The notes: generated by a model from the sequence alone, not told the origin. 44,988 nt of DNA from Halonatronomonas sp051745085 (GCA_051745085.1 JBNJDR010000014.1:1-44988); one strand, 5' to 3'. Numbered from the stretch's first letter, positions 14,491 to 23,750 are shown. Made by a program: numbers and translations.

Positions 14491-16101
14491 TTAATAAGAA
14501 GCAACGCTTCCATCAGCCCTGGGTTCTGTGCCCCCGGCTAAAACTCCAGTCTCTGAATCAAGCCAGATTATCTGACCTCGGCCAAAACTGCCCGAAGAAA
14601 GAGAAATATCAATTTGATGTCCTTTCCCCGCCAATAATCTGGCTTCCCTGCCAGGGAATTTGTGCTCTACCTTAATCTTCTTGTTTTCGATCCACTGCCA
14701 CCGAGGTGCATCAAGAGCAGCTTGCGGATTCAACTTATGATCAACCGTATTCATGACCACCTGTAAATGTCCCTGCGGCTGCATAAAACCTCCCATAACC
14801 CCAAAAGGTCCCAGGGGACGTTCATCTTTAGAAAGAAAGCCAGGGATGATGGTATGATATGTTCTTTTCTTAGGTTCTAGAGAATTATCGTGCTCTTTGT
14901 TCAATTTGAAGGTGTGACCTCTGTTTTGCAAAGCAATCCCGGTAGCAGGAACTACCAGGCCGGAACCAAATCCCATGTAATTGCTCTGTATAAACGAGAC
15001 CATCTGACCCTGATCGTCTGCTGCAGCTAGATATACTGTGCCGCCCCGAGGTAATTGGCCGGGTTCAGGGGTGATCGCTTTATCACCGATAAGCCTGCTC
15101 CTTGTTTCAGCGTAATCTTTGGACAATAATTTTTCTACTTCTACCTTCATCTTTTCAGGATCGGTAATATATTTTTTGCCGTCAACAAAAGCCAATTTTA
15201 ATGCTTCTATAGATTTATGATATATTTCAACCGAAGATAATCCCTTAAAATCAAATTTATCAAGAATATTTAAGGCAATGAGAGCAACTAACCCCTGCCC
15301 ATTGGGCGGCAGCTCCCAGACATCATAGCCTCTATAATTTACACTTAGGGGTTCAACCCAGTCGGGCTTAAATTCTGCCAGGTCGGCTGCATTAAGATAA
15401 CCATCATACTTTTGAGAGAAACCGACTATTTTTTCAGCTAACTCCCCTTCATAAAAACTCCGCCCCTGAGTTTCAGCGATCAATTTAAGCGTTTCAGCAT
15501 GATCAGTTGATCCCCACAACTCACCTGCTGCCGGAGGTTTTCCCGCCGGGGCAAAAGTGGTGAACCAGTTTTTAAATTCTTCTCCTTTTAACGCTTTCTT
15601 ATAGTGAGCATAAGCCCTCTGCCAGGCCGAAGCTGTCACCGGAGATACTGGATAACCTTCTTCAGCATATTTTACAGCTGGTTGGAGAACTTCCAGTAAA
15701 GAAAGGTTGCCAAATTTTTGGTTTAACTCGGCCCAGGCCGCTGGCGCTCCTGGTACAGTTACTGGGGTGAAACCATATTTGGGCATTTCTTCATAGCCTT
15801 CCTGCTTAACTTTTTCAATAGAAATATTTTGGGGAGAAGGCCCGCTGCTGTTTAAACCATATAATTTATCTTTAACCCAAACCAGAGCAAAAGCATCTGA
15901 TCCGATTCCATTAGAAGTTGGTTCGAGCACGGTTAAGGCTGCCGCAGTTGCCACAGCAGCATCAACCGCGTTTCCCCCCTGCCTCAAGATATTCAAGCCT
16001 GCTTGAGCAGCCAGAGGCTGAGAAGTGGCTACCATGCCATTTTTTGCGAAAACAGTCATCCTCTGTGATGAATAGGGATTGTCTAAATAATTGAAATCCA
16101 A
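14491..16101 (-). CDS. Gamma-glutamyltransferase-family Ntn hydrolase, cytoplasmic type
   Basis: A 536-residue GGT-fold proenzyme. The family's N-terminal GMVATSQPLAAQAGLNILRQGGNAVDAA is clear. The self-cleavage nucleophile is Thr355 in PRGGTVYLAAADDQG, which would become the N-terminus of the small subunit; the classical enzymes read T-T-H here, whereas the T-V-Y form is seen in YwrD-like proteins. GSGLVVPATGIALQNRG and GPFGVMGGFMQPQGH line the glutamyl site. No signal peptide, so it probably acts in the cytoplasm, on gamma-glutamyl or related acylated amines. TTG start after AGGAGG. It follows fumC by 26 bp. Confidence 0.9.
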   Translation of the reverse strand: MDFNYLDNPYSSQRMTVFAKNGMVATSQPLAAQAGLNILRQGGNAVDAAVATAAALTVLEPTSNGIGSDAFALVWVKDKLYGLNSSGPSPQNISIEKVKQEGYEEMPKYGFTPVTVPGAPAAWAELNQKFGNLSLLEVLQPAVKYAEEGYPVSPVTASAWQRAYAHYKKALKGEEFKNWFTTFAPAGKPPAAGELWGSTDHAETLKLIAETQGRSFYEGELAEKIVGFSQKYDGYLNAADLAEFKPDWVEPLSVNYRGYDVWELPPNGQGLVALIALNILDKFDFKGLSSVEIYHKSIEALKLAFVDGKKYITDPEKMKVEVEKLLSKDYAETRSRLIGDKAITPEPGQLPRGGTVYLAAADDQGQMVSFIQSNYMGFGSGLVVPATGIALQNRGHTFKLNKEHDNSLEPKKRTYHTIIPGFLSKDERPLGPFGVMGGFMQPQGHLQVVMNTVDHKLNPQAALDAPRWQWIENKKIKVEHKFPGREARLLAGKGHQIDISLSSGSFGRGQIIWLDSETGVLAGGTEPRADGSVASY

Positions 16102-16127
16102 GGTGATTTCCTCCTTATAATAATATA

Positions 16128-17525
16128 TTAATCTTGAACATCTAACCCGGTCATAGCAGCTGGTTGAACCAGATTATTAAATTCAGCAGCACTCATATAT
16201 CCTTCGTTTACCACAACTTCCTGTAAAGTTTTCTCTTCTCGATAAGCCTTCTGAGCAATTTTTGCTGCCTCCTCATACCCTAGTTCCGGGCTTAAGGCTG
16301 TTACCAGCATCAAAGACTTATTAAGATACTTTTGCAGTTGATCTTCTCTGGCCTTGATCCCGGTTAAACAATTATTAGCAAAAGAGATCAGACTGTCACT
16401 TAACAGATTAATACTCTGTAGTAAATTTAATATCAGCACCGGTTTAGCCACGTTTAGTTCAAAATTGCCGCTGGAGCCAGAAATATTAATAACAGTATCG
16501 TTGCCTAAAACCTGGTAACTGACCTGCAGAATCGCCTCTGCTTGAGTTGGGTTAACTTTCCCGGGCATGATCGAACTGCCCGGCTCATTAGCCGGTAATT
16601 CTAATTCTCCTAAACCACACCGCGGACCTGAACCCATCCACCTAATATCATTGGCGATTTTAATTATACTGGTGGCTATAGTTTTTAAAGCACCACTACA
16701 TGAGACTATTCCATCGTGGGCAGCAATAGCCTCGAACTTGTTAGGCGCCGACCTAAAATCATAACCAGTAATCTCACAAATCTCTTCCGTTACAGAACCA
16801 GCAAAATTCTCAGGAGTATTCAAACCTGTTCCTACCGCTGTGCCTCCTATAGCCAATTCAGATAAGTGGTCCAGACTATGGTTAAGATGGTCCAGACCAT
16901 GTTGAAGTTGACTGGCATATCCAGAGAACTCCTGACCCAGCGTAACTGGAGTGGCATCCATTAAATGAGTCCGGCCTGTTTTTATAACCTCCTGAAATTC
17001 CCCACTTTTTTCTTGTAAAATATTAATGATATGTTCAAGAGCAGGTACCAATTTTTCTTTTACTGCTGTAACCGCCGCAATAGACATAGCTGTAGGAAAA
17101 GTGTCATTAGAAGACTGCGACATATTAACATGATCATTAGGATGAAGAGGTTGATGACTGCCTCTCTCCCTGCCGGTCAAAACAGAAGCCCTATTGCTGA
17201 TTACTTCGTTCACATTCATATTAGTCTGGGTACCTGAGCCTGTCTGCCACACCACTAGAGGGAAATGTTCGTCCAGAGCACCAGTTATAATTTCCTGACC
17301 TACCTCTTCAATCAGATCCTTCTTATCTTCAGACAAAATTCCAGATTTATAGTTCACCCGCGCTGCTGCAATTTTAATTATACCGTACGCTCTTATAACC
17401 TCTTCCGGTATCGTTTCTTTCCCGATTTTAAAATTACTTAAAGACCTTGCCGTTTGAGCTCCGTAATATGCATTTTTCGGAACCTTTACTTCGCCCATCG
17501 AATCCCTCTCAACCCGATATTCCAT
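16128..17525 (-). CDS. fumC: Fumarate hydratase, class II
   Basis: Interconverts fumarate and L-malate without an iron-sulfur cluster. About 465 residues, the usual length. The signature GSSIMPGKVNP (near 317-327) carries the catalytic Ser318; His189 lies in TGRTHLMDATP; GSGTQTNMNVNEV and SSNDTFPTAMS bind substrate. Two ATGs are adjacent; the second is chosen because it is seven bases after AGGGG, against four for the first. It is the first gene of a pair with the gamma-glutamyltransferase-like enzyme. No other citric-acid-cycle gene is nearby. Aspartase is close in family, but the residues above favour fumarase. Confidence 0.93.
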   Translation of the reverse strand: MEYRVERDSMGEVKVPKNAYYGAQTARSLSNFKIGKETIPEEVIRAYGIIKIAAARVNYKSGILSEDKKDLIEEVGQEIITGALDEHFPLVVWQTGSGTQTNMNVNEVISNRASVLTGRERGSHQPLHPNDHVNMSQSSNDTFPTAMSIAAVTAVKEKLVPALEHIINILQEKSGEFQEVIKTGRTHLMDATPVTLGQEFSGYASQLQHGLDHLNHSLDHLSELAIGGTAVGTGLNTPENFAGSVTEEICEITGYDFRSAPNKFEAIAAHDGIVSCSGALKTIATSIIKIANDIRWMGSGPRCGLGELELPANEPGSSIMPGKVNPTQAEAILQVSYQVLGNDTVINISGSSGNFELNVAKPVLILNLLQSINLLSDSLISFANNCLTGIKAREDQLQKYLNKSLMLVTALSPELGYEEAAKIAQKAYREEKTLQEVVVNEGYMSAAEFNNLVQPAAMTGLDVQD

Positions 17526-17613
17526 CATTTCACCCCTTAAACTAATATTATATTAATTGAATAACCTTAATTATGTAATTAATTATATACCATTCCTCCT
17601 CCAAAGGGCAAAC

Positions 17614-17649
17614 AAAAAAATAAGGCCGGCACTTGAATGCTGGCCTTAT
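17614..17649 (-). terminator. Terminator of the hydrogenase operon
   Basis: Twelve-base arms 17620-17631 and 17638-17649 with one G-U pair and a six-base loop; on the minus strand it is followed by seven T. It lies 21 bases after the hndD stop. Confidence 0.9.
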
Positions 17650-17670
17650 CGTTTAATATTATTTTTAATA

Positions 17671-19398
17671 TCATATTCCTCTTGGCGTATATTTTGTATG
17701 CAGAAGTTTATGGGCTTTGTGGCTCCCTGGTTCATCCAGGAAATCCTCGTAAAGCTCTTGCACCATTGGGTTTTGATGAGAGCGACGGATTTGCTTATTG
17801 CGGTCTATTGCGTAAAGACCTTCAATCCTTTGCGCTCTTGTTTCTTTAGGAGTTATCTTCCTGCTCGATATAGGCTGACCGCCTCCACCAATACACCCTC
17901 CAGGGCAGGCCATAAACTCTATAAAATGATACCCTTCTCCTCCTTTTAATAATTTCATCATTTCATGAGCGTTAGCTAATCCATTAACGACAGCCACCTT
18001 TAAAGAAAGGTCCGGCGTAACTTGAATTTCAGCTTCCTTTATTCCTGCGAGCCCCCTTACCGAAGTAACCTCTATATCTTCAAGCTCTTCTCCGGTTATG
18101 AGGTGATATGCCGTTCTGATAGCGGCCTCCATTACACCGCCGCTACCGCCAAAGATATCTCCCGCTCCTGATGACATAGCCATAAGCTTATCGTATTTCT
18201 CTTCATCCTGATCAATGAGATCTAGCCCGGCTGCTTTAAACATCCCGGCCGCTTCCCTTGTCGTTAAAACGTAATCGATGTCCCCCTCCATCTCAGGCCT
18301 ATTAGCTTCAAATTTCTTGGCCGTACAGGGCATTATTGAGACAGAGATAATATCTTCAGGATCTATACCCTTCTCTTGAGCATAATAAGTTTTAGAGAGC
18401 GCTCCGAACATCTGCTGCGGAGATTTAGCTGTTGAGAGATTATCGAGATATTCAGGATAAAAATGCTCAATAAATTTGATCCAGCCCGGACTACACGAGG
18501 TAAATACAGGAAGGTGATCATTTCGGGTAATCCGCTCTACCACCTCGGTCCCTTCTTCCATTATCGTAAGATCTGCCACAAAATTGGTATCGAAAATCCC
18601 GTCAAACCCCATCCGCCTTAACCCTGCCACGAGCTGTCCTGTAGCAATTTCACCTGGTTCAACTCCAAATTCTTCGGCAATAGAAACCCGGATAGCAGGA
18701 GCTGTCTGAACAATAACATGTTTGGTGTCATCGTAAAGTGCTTCCCATACCTGTTCATGGTGATAGACTTCATGAAGCGCTCCCGTTGGGCAGGAAATTA
18801 TGCACTGGCCGCAGTTAGTGCATTCTACGTTGCCCACACCTTTATTGGCAAAGGTAGTAACTATAGTTTCCGGGCCTCGACCCGCATTGGTGAAAATCCC
18901 AACGCCTTGAACTTCTTTACACTTCCGAATACAGCGATCACAGGTAATGCATTTATTGGGCTCCCTTACGATAGAATGGCTCGAGTGATCCTTAGGATAG
19001 CCTCTTATAATCGGATCTAACCTCATTCTGGTAACCCCGATATCTTCCGCTACTTCTTTAAGTTCACAACTACCAGACCGAGAACAGGTGAGACAATTCA
19101 ATTCACAACTGATGTCGTGAGAGGCTATTATCAATTCAAAGATAGTCTGTCTTATCTCTCTAACCTTCGGACTATGAGTTTTAACGTTCATACCTTCACT
19201 GACTTCGGTGGCACAGGCTGGATGAAGCTGTTCGCTGCCTTCAATTTCCACAACACAGAGTCTACAACCTCCAAAAACCGAAAGTTCTTCTTCGTAACAG
19301 AGAGTAGGAATATTTACATTTGCTGATTTAGCTGCTGCTAAAATAGTTGTGCCATCCTCAACTTCTACTTCTTTATTATCAATCGAAAGCTTAATCAA
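17671..19398 (-). CDS. hndD: [FeFe]-hydrogenase catalytic subunit (HndD/HydA type)
   Basis: A 575-residue hydrogenase. In order: a 2Fe-2S ferredoxin domain (Cys34, 45, 48, 62); a His-Cys cluster region (His94 with Cys98, 102, 105, 111); two 4Fe-4S motifs (Cys150/153/156/160 and Cys193/196/199/203); and the H-cluster domain with TSCSPGW (Cys302), MPCTAKK (Cys358) and FMACPGGC (Cys498, Cys502). The C-terminal small-subunit-like segment follows. It reduces protons or oxidises H2 at the H-cluster. The TTG start overlaps the TGA of the upstream NuoF-like gene. Maturases HydE, HydF and HydG are not in the window. Confidence 0.95.
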   Translation of the reverse strand: MIKLSIDNKEVEVEDGTTILAAAKSANVNIPTLCYEEELSVFGGCRLCVVEIEGSEQLHPACATEVSEGMNVKTHSPKVREIRQTIFELIIASHDISCELNCLTCSRSGSCELKEVAEDIGVTRMRLDPIIRGYPKDHSSHSIVREPNKCITCDRCIRKCKEVQGVGIFTNAGRGPETIVTTFANKGVGNVECTNCGQCIISCPTGALHEVYHHEQVWEALYDDTKHVIVQTAPAIRVSIAEEFGVEPGEIATGQLVAGLRRMGFDGIFDTNFVADLTIMEEGTEVVERITRNDHLPVFTSCSPGWIKFIEHFYPEYLDNLSTAKSPQQMFGALSKTYYAQEKGIDPEDIISVSIMPCTAKKFEANRPEMEGDIDYVLTTREAAGMFKAAGLDLIDQDEEKYDKLMAMSSGAGDIFGGSGGVMEAAIRTAYHLITGEELEDIEVTSVRGLAGIKEAEIQVTPDLSLKVAVVNGLANAHEMMKLLKGGEGYHFIEFMACPGGCIGGGGQPISSRKITPKETRAQRIEGLYAIDRNKQIRRSHQNPMVQELYEDFLDEPGSHKAHKLLHTKYTPRGI

Positions 19399-20624
19399 TG
19401 GGCAGCCCTCCCAATTATTAATTCGTCAGGAAACTTGCTAAATATTGACCTGGCCATAGTTAAAGAAGTCTGGCCTAACCCGCAGCGGGCGGCTCCAGAG
19501 ATAGCTTTGCCAATATCAGCTAATATTTTTACTTCTGCAGGCTCGAATTTCCTGTTTTGATGTTTTTTCAATATCTGACTCAAATGCTTATTGCCCTCAC
19601 GACATGGGAAACAGGTGCCGCAGGTTTCATCCATGTAAAAACGAGCAACCTTCTGTAATATACCCAATAGGTCTCTATCCTTCCCCACTACTATAACCGC
19701 TCCAGAACCAAGGCTAGATCCTTCTGCTTTGATATCTTCATACGTATATCTGCAATCAAGCTCAGAACCAACCAAAGCCGCTGTAGAAACTCCTCCTGGA
19801 ATAACACATTTAGGCTCAGAGCTTCTCAAGGAACCTCCACCCAATTCATTAATTATCTCCTTCAAGCTGCAGGTGCCGAATTCAACTTCATAAATGCCCG
19901 GATTATTGATATCTCCACTAAGGCATACTAATTTCGTCCCCCTGCTTTCTTCTGTACCTAAAGTGGAATAATAATCTGCCCCCTGACACATGATCTCAGC
20001 AGCTGTAGCCAAAGTTTCGACGTTATTAACCACAGTTGTTTTTCCATATAAACCTTTCTGAATGGGGTAAGGTGGTTTTATCCGAGAAATACCTCTCTGC
20101 CCTTCAATAGAGTTTAATAAGGAAGTTTCATCTCCACAAACGTAGGCGCCAGCGCCTCGAACTAACTTAAGTTGAAAATTAAAGCCGCTGGAAAAAATAT
20201 CATCACCTAAGACTCCTGCCTCTTCAGCCTCCGCAATTACATTTTTGAAGATCTTAATGGCTTTTGTATATTCACCTCTTATATAAATATATCCTTTGCT
20301 TGCATTAATAGCTTTAGCGGCAATTATTATTCCCTCTAAAACTTTGAGCGGCCTATTTTCTAATAAATATCTATCTTTAAAAGTTCCAGGTTCACCTTCA
20401 TCGGCATTACAAATCATATACTTTGCCCCGTCTTCTTTATGAGCCATCTCCCATTTGAGACCGGTGGGAAAACCGGCTCCTCCTCTTCCTTTTAACCCCG
20501 ATGAATTAATTTGATCAATTACCTCTGCCGCTTCCAAATTAAGAGCTGTTTTTAATCCAGGGAAATCGTAATCTGTAAGCGCCTTTAATTCAGGTCCCAT
20601 CAAAAATTTCTTTTCTTCAAGCAC
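19395..20624 (-). CDS. hndC: NAD(P)H-binding diaphorase subunit of the hydrogenase (HndC/NuoF type, short form)
   Basis: A 409-residue NuoF homologue that transfers electrons between NAD(P)H, FMN and Fe-S centres. FMN/NAD motifs are GRGGAGFPTG (46-55) and CNADEGEPGTFKDR (72-85); an SLBB domain follows; the 4Fe-4S site is Cys335, Cys338, Cys341 and Cys381. It lacks the N-terminal thioredoxin-like 2Fe-2S domain and the C-terminal ferredoxin domain that bring the HydB/HndC subunits of bifurcating enzymes to about 600 residues. That short architecture is associated with NADH-dependent, non-bifurcating hydrogenases of syntrophic bacteria. GTG start after GAGGAGTG. Confidence 0.93.
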   Translation of the reverse strand: MLEEKKFLMGPELKALTDYDFPGLKTALNLEAAEVIDQINSSGLKGRGGAGFPTGLKWEMAHKEDGAKYMICNADEGEPGTFKDRYLLENRPLKVLEGIIIAAKAINASKGYIYIRGEYTKAIKIFKNVIAEAEEAGVLGDDIFSSGFNFQLKLVRGAGAYVCGDETSLLNSIEGQRGISRIKPPYPIQKGLYGKTTVVNNVETLATAAEIMCQGADYYSTLGTEESRGTKLVCLSGDINNPGIYEVEFGTCSLKEIINELGGGSLRSSEPKCVIPGGVSTAALVGSELDCRYTYEDIKAEGSSLGSGAVIVVGKDRDLLGILQKVARFYMDETCGTCFPCREGNKHLSQILKKHQNRKFEPAEVKILADIGKAISGAARCGLGQTSLTMARSIFSKFPDELIIGRAAH

Positions 20625-20648
20625 GTAATATCACTCCTCTACTCCTGC

Positions 20649-21074
20649 CTATTTGCTTTTCTTTAAAATGTTTAATGCTTCTTTTCTACTTACCTGAGTA
20701 TACATATCATCGTTAACCATCATCACAGGACCTTCTCCACAATGACCCAGACATTCTACTATTTCTAAAGTAAATAATTTATCTTCGCTTGTTTCTCCAT
20801 TACTCAAATTCAGATAATCTTCTACAGTTTCCACCAGTTGATGAGATTCACTCAAATGACAGGATAAGCTGTCACAAATTCTAATTATATATTTACCTGT
20901 AGGTTCCGTATATAACATAGAATAAAATTTAATAACCCCATATATCTCAGCTCGAGGTCTAGCAAATTTTTCTGCCAGCTTATCTATCTCAGCCTCAGGA
21001 ATATACCCATATGTTTCTTGAATATTATGGAAGATTTCTAACATAACCTCCTCGTAAGTATCCTTCGTTAACAT
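20649..21074 (-). CDS. hndA: NuoE-like 2Fe-2S subunit of the hydrogenase (HndA/HydC type)
   Basis: A 141-residue thioredoxin-like ferredoxin. The 2Fe-2S ligands are Cys67 and Cys72 (CDSLSC) and Cys108 and Cys112 (CLGHC), the standard NuoE spacing. It would pass electrons between the NuoF-like subunit and the hydrogenase. It is the first gene of hndA-hndC-hndD, with AAGGAGGTGA before the ATG. There is no separate hndB gene. In the 5' region a minus-strand TATAAT (21154-21159) may be the -10 box, but I found no good -35. Confidence 0.93.
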   Translation of the reverse strand: MLTKDTYEEVMLEIFHNIQETYGYIPEAEIDKLAEKFARPRAEIYGVIKFYSMLYTEPTGKYIIRICDSLSCHLSESHQLVETVEDYLNLSNGETSEDKLFTLEIVECLGHCGEGPVMMVNDDMYTQVSRKEALNILKKSK

Positions 21075-21170
21075 TTACGTTCACCTCCTTGCATGTTTTT
21101 TATTTCACAATCTTTCGTAAAAAAACTTAATCCATGACGAAATGCTTAAAATAATTATACCTTATAATTA

Positions 21171-21210
21171 TTAAAAATACCAGCCCAGCATTAACTATAC
21201 CGGGCTGGTA
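21171..21210 (-). terminator. Terminator after the nitroreductase gene
   Basis: Arms 21178-21186 (TACCAGCCC on the plus strand) and 21202-21210 (GGGCTGGTA) form nine perfect pairs; on the minus strand a TTTTTAA tail follows. It separates the ptsI-nitroreductase transcript from hndACD. Confidence 0.82.
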
Positions 21211-21226
21211 GCTTAAATTACTTATA

Positions 21227-21766
21227 TTAGTCTGGGATTTCCTGGCCGTATTTATTATAATGAACCTGATCATAGGGAAGATCATCCAGATCATGCTCTG
21301 GTTTTTCTTCAGCAGGATAACCCAGCGCTATAATAGAATCCACCCTCAAATTATCCGGCAGCCCTAAAACTTCCTTCACATAAGCTTCTGAATCACTACC
21401 ATCCTGACGCTGGCGTTTCCTGATTTGAACCCAGCAGGAACCTAATTCTAGATCAGAAGCTTCTAAATGTATATTTAACGCTGCTATAGCAGAATCCTCA
21501 ATCCAAACATCGCTAACCTCTGGATCAGCAGCGACAACAATAGCCATTTTAGCCCCGGCTACGAACGATGATCCTCCTGCTTTAGCTTCCGATAATTTCT
21601 GCAATATATCTTTACTATCAATCTGGATCAACTGCCAGGGTTTACTTCCTCTTGAAGTAGGCGAAAGAAGCCCCGCCTGGAGTAATGATTGAATCTTTTC
21701 CCCTTCTATCTCTTTATCCTGAAAATTTCTGATGCTTCTTCTTTCCATTAATAACTGCATGAACAT
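21227..21766 (-). CDS. Nitroreductase-family FMN oxidoreductase
   Basis: A 179-residue nitroreductase. The N-terminal MERRSIRNFQDKEI and SPTSRGSKPWQLIQI are the FMN-phosphate contacts, and IALGYPAEEKP near the C-terminus is the second conserved FMN segment. Such enzymes use NAD(P)H to reduce nitro-aromatics, quinones or flavins; the physiological substrate is unknown. It starts 23 bp after ptsI and probably shares its transcript. Confidence 0.9.
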   Translation of the reverse strand: MFMQLLMERRSIRNFQDKEIEGEKIQSLLQAGLLSPTSRGSKPWQLIQIDSKDILQKLSEAKAGGSSFVAGAKMAIVVAADPEVSDVWIEDSAIAALNIHLEASDLELGSCWVQIRKRQRQDGSDSEAYVKEVLGLPDNLRVDSIIALGYPAEEKPEHDLDDLPYDQVHYNKYGQEIPD

Positions 21767-21789
21767 ATTAATTCCCCCTCATTTCAAAT

Positions 21790-23526
21790 TTAAAGGTGCA
21801 TCCTATTTTCAATTTTGTCTGGTAATCTAGAAAGATAATATTGAATCTCAGCAGCGGTGGATCTTTGCAGTACTTCCTGGGCTATCACAGAAGTATCTTT
21901 ATCCAACCAAAACTTTATTGTTTCCCGAGCCCGCAGGATTGAAACTGAACTCATACTAAATTTATTTATTCCTATTCCCAACCAAAAAGGTAAAAGCAAG
22001 CGGTTGGCTGCTTCTCCACAAAGGGTTACAGGAATACCAACTTCCCTGCAGGCCGTCACAACCCGGGTAATCATTCTTAATACTGCAGGATCATATGGAG
22101 TAAATATATCTTCAACCTTATCGTTGGTCCTATCAACAGCAAGCGTATATTGGATTAGGTCATTAGTTCCGATGCTAAAGAAATCAACTTCTTCAGCAAA
22201 TTCTCTTGCCAGAGTTACAGCCGAAGGAATTTCTATCATAATACCGACCTGGGGATAACCGATTGCCACCCCGGCCTCAACCAACTCCAGCCTGGCCTGG
22301 CGTAAAATTTTATTAGCAGCCCGAATCTCACCCAGGCTAGAAATCATCGGTAACAGGATCTTAACATCTCCATGAGCCGAAGCCCTAAATATTGCCTTAA
22401 GCTGATTCTTAAAAATATCTTTATTCCGCAAACAAATTCTAATCCCCCGATAACCTAAAGAAGGATTGAGTTCCTCTTCAAAATCAAGATAATCCATTTT
22501 CTTATCAGCACCAATATCAGCAGTTCTTATTACCACGGACCTATCTCCGATTTTTTCGACAATTTCCCGGTAAACCTGATATTGTTCTTCTTCACCGGGA
22601 AGTTCTTTTCTATCGAGAAAAATAAACTCAGTTCTAAACAAGCCGATCCCATCTGCACCTCTTTCCAGCATGGGGGCTAAATCATCTAAACCGCCAATAT
22701 TAGCATTAACGTAAATCCGCGTACCGTCTTCCCGATAAAGCTTATGCTTTTTCAAGTAACTTAATTCTTTTTCTCTCTCCTCGATATCCTCTAATCTAGA
22801 ACTATATTTTGCCAGTAATTCTTCGTCAGGACTGGGATAAATCACTCCGTTATCTCCATCCAAGATTAATTTTTCCCCCTGATAAATACTATTAATCCCT
22901 TCTGCTCCAACCCCTACAACCGCAGGTATTTCCAGAGAACGAGCTAAGATCGAAGTATGAGAATTCCTGGATCCCTCAGCTAAAACCAGACCTAATATCC
23001 TATCTTTATCCAGGCGGGCTACCTCAGAAGGAGAAAGATCATTAGCTACTAAAATCACTTCTTGCTGAATTATACTCCTGTCCAGCTTTAAACCCTGTAA
23101 CAGCCGCATCAGGCGATTACCAACATCTTTTATATCTGCTTCTCGAGTTTCGATGTAACCATCGTTTTTCCCCGAGAATTTAGCGGCAAAATTCCGGATG
23201 ACTTTTTGCACCGCTACTTCAGCGGTATGTTTCTCTTCAGTAATAAATTTTTCCACTAACTCTAAAAAATCAACATCATTCAATATCTGCAGATGAGCAG
23301 TAAATATTTCGGCCTCCTGAACTCCCGCTTCCTTTTTAATTTTTCGCCGAATATTTTCTATTTCCTCTTGAGCATCAGCGAGTACTTTATGAAACCGCTT
23401 CACCTCTAATTCGACTTCAGCAATCTTTATATCTTTCTGCATGACCTGATAATCCTGCTTTTTCTGAATATAAGACAGGCCCACAGCAATTCCAGGTGAA
23501 GCCGTTACCCCCTGTATCCTTTTCAT
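21790..23526 (-). CDS. ptsI: Phosphoenolpyruvate-protein phosphotransferase (PTS enzyme I)
   Basis: A 578-residue enzyme I, the first step of sugar phosphotransfer (PEP to HPr). The phospho-acceptor is His190 in GSRNSHTSILAR. The PEP-binding barrel has ERGADGIGLFRTEF, the substrate loop IEIPSAV, FFSIGTNDLIQY and the catalytic cysteine in VTLCGEAA, where the common form is CGEMA. Complete at both ends; ATG after AGGAGG. No ptsH or sugar-specific enzyme II is adjacent, which is unusual because ptsH and ptsI are commonly neighbours. Confidence 0.96.
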   Translation of the reverse strand: MKRIQGVTASPGIAVGLSYIQKKQDYQVMQKDIKIAEVELEVKRFHKVLADAQEEIENIRRKIKKEAGVQEAEIFTAHLQILNDVDFLELVEKFITEEKHTAEVAVQKVIRNFAAKFSGKNDGYIETREADIKDVGNRLMRLLQGLKLDRSIIQQEVILVANDLSPSEVARLDKDRILGLVLAEGSRNSHTSILARSLEIPAVVGVGAEGINSIYQGEKLILDGDNGVIYPSPDEELLAKYSSRLEDIEEREKELSYLKKHKLYREDGTRIYVNANIGGLDDLAPMLERGADGIGLFRTEFIFLDRKELPGEEEQYQVYREIVEKIGDRSVVIRTADIGADKKMDYLDFEEELNPSLGYRGIRICLRNKDIFKNQLKAIFRASAHGDVKILLPMISSLGEIRAANKILRQARLELVEAGVAIGYPQVGIMIEIPSAVTLAREFAEEVDFFSIGTNDLIQYTLAVDRTNDKVEDIFTPYDPAVLRMITRVVTACREVGIPVTLCGEAANRLLLPFWLGIGINKFSMSSVSILRARETIKFWLDKDTSVIAQEVLQRSTAAEIQYYLSRLPDKIENRMHL

Positions 23527-23570
23527 GTAAGCTCTCCCCTCCTTTACACTACATTAAGATACTATACATA

Positions 23571-23599
23571 ATTATATCATATATAATTAAGACTGAAAA
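23571..23599 (-). promoter_or_regulatory. Probable promoter of ptsI
   Basis: On the minus strand TTTTCA (23599-23594) and TATAAT (23576-23571) are 17 bases apart, about 45 bases before the ptsI ATG. The -35 box matches consensus at four of six positions. Confidence 0.55.
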
Positions 23600-23617
23600 T
23601 TTGCCTAAAATAAGTAA

Positions 23618-23734
23618 TTAATTAGCCCCGACCGCTCCAGAGATCAAAACCTCTACAGGAAAGTCTTCCTTAATCTCCGCCATTGGAAGAACACCCCAAC
23701 TATTCTTATTATATAGTTCTGGTTTTTTTGTCGA
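23618..23734 (-). other. Short orphan ORF or gene remnant in the ptsI-dppC intergenic region
   Basis: This 301-bp gap (23527-23827) holds the dppC terminator, the ptsI promoter and one open stretch of 38 codons that reads like protein: YNKNSWGVLPMAEIKEDF then PVEVLISGAVGAN before TAA. The only ATG (at the MAEIK) is eight bases after GGGGTG and would give a 21-residue peptide. It could be the C-terminus of a decayed gene, with the run of seven T (plus strand) near 23723-23729 as a frameshift point, or a short leader peptide. I do not recognise a family. Confidence 0.25.
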
Positions 23735-23750
23735 TTACCTTCTTAAACTT

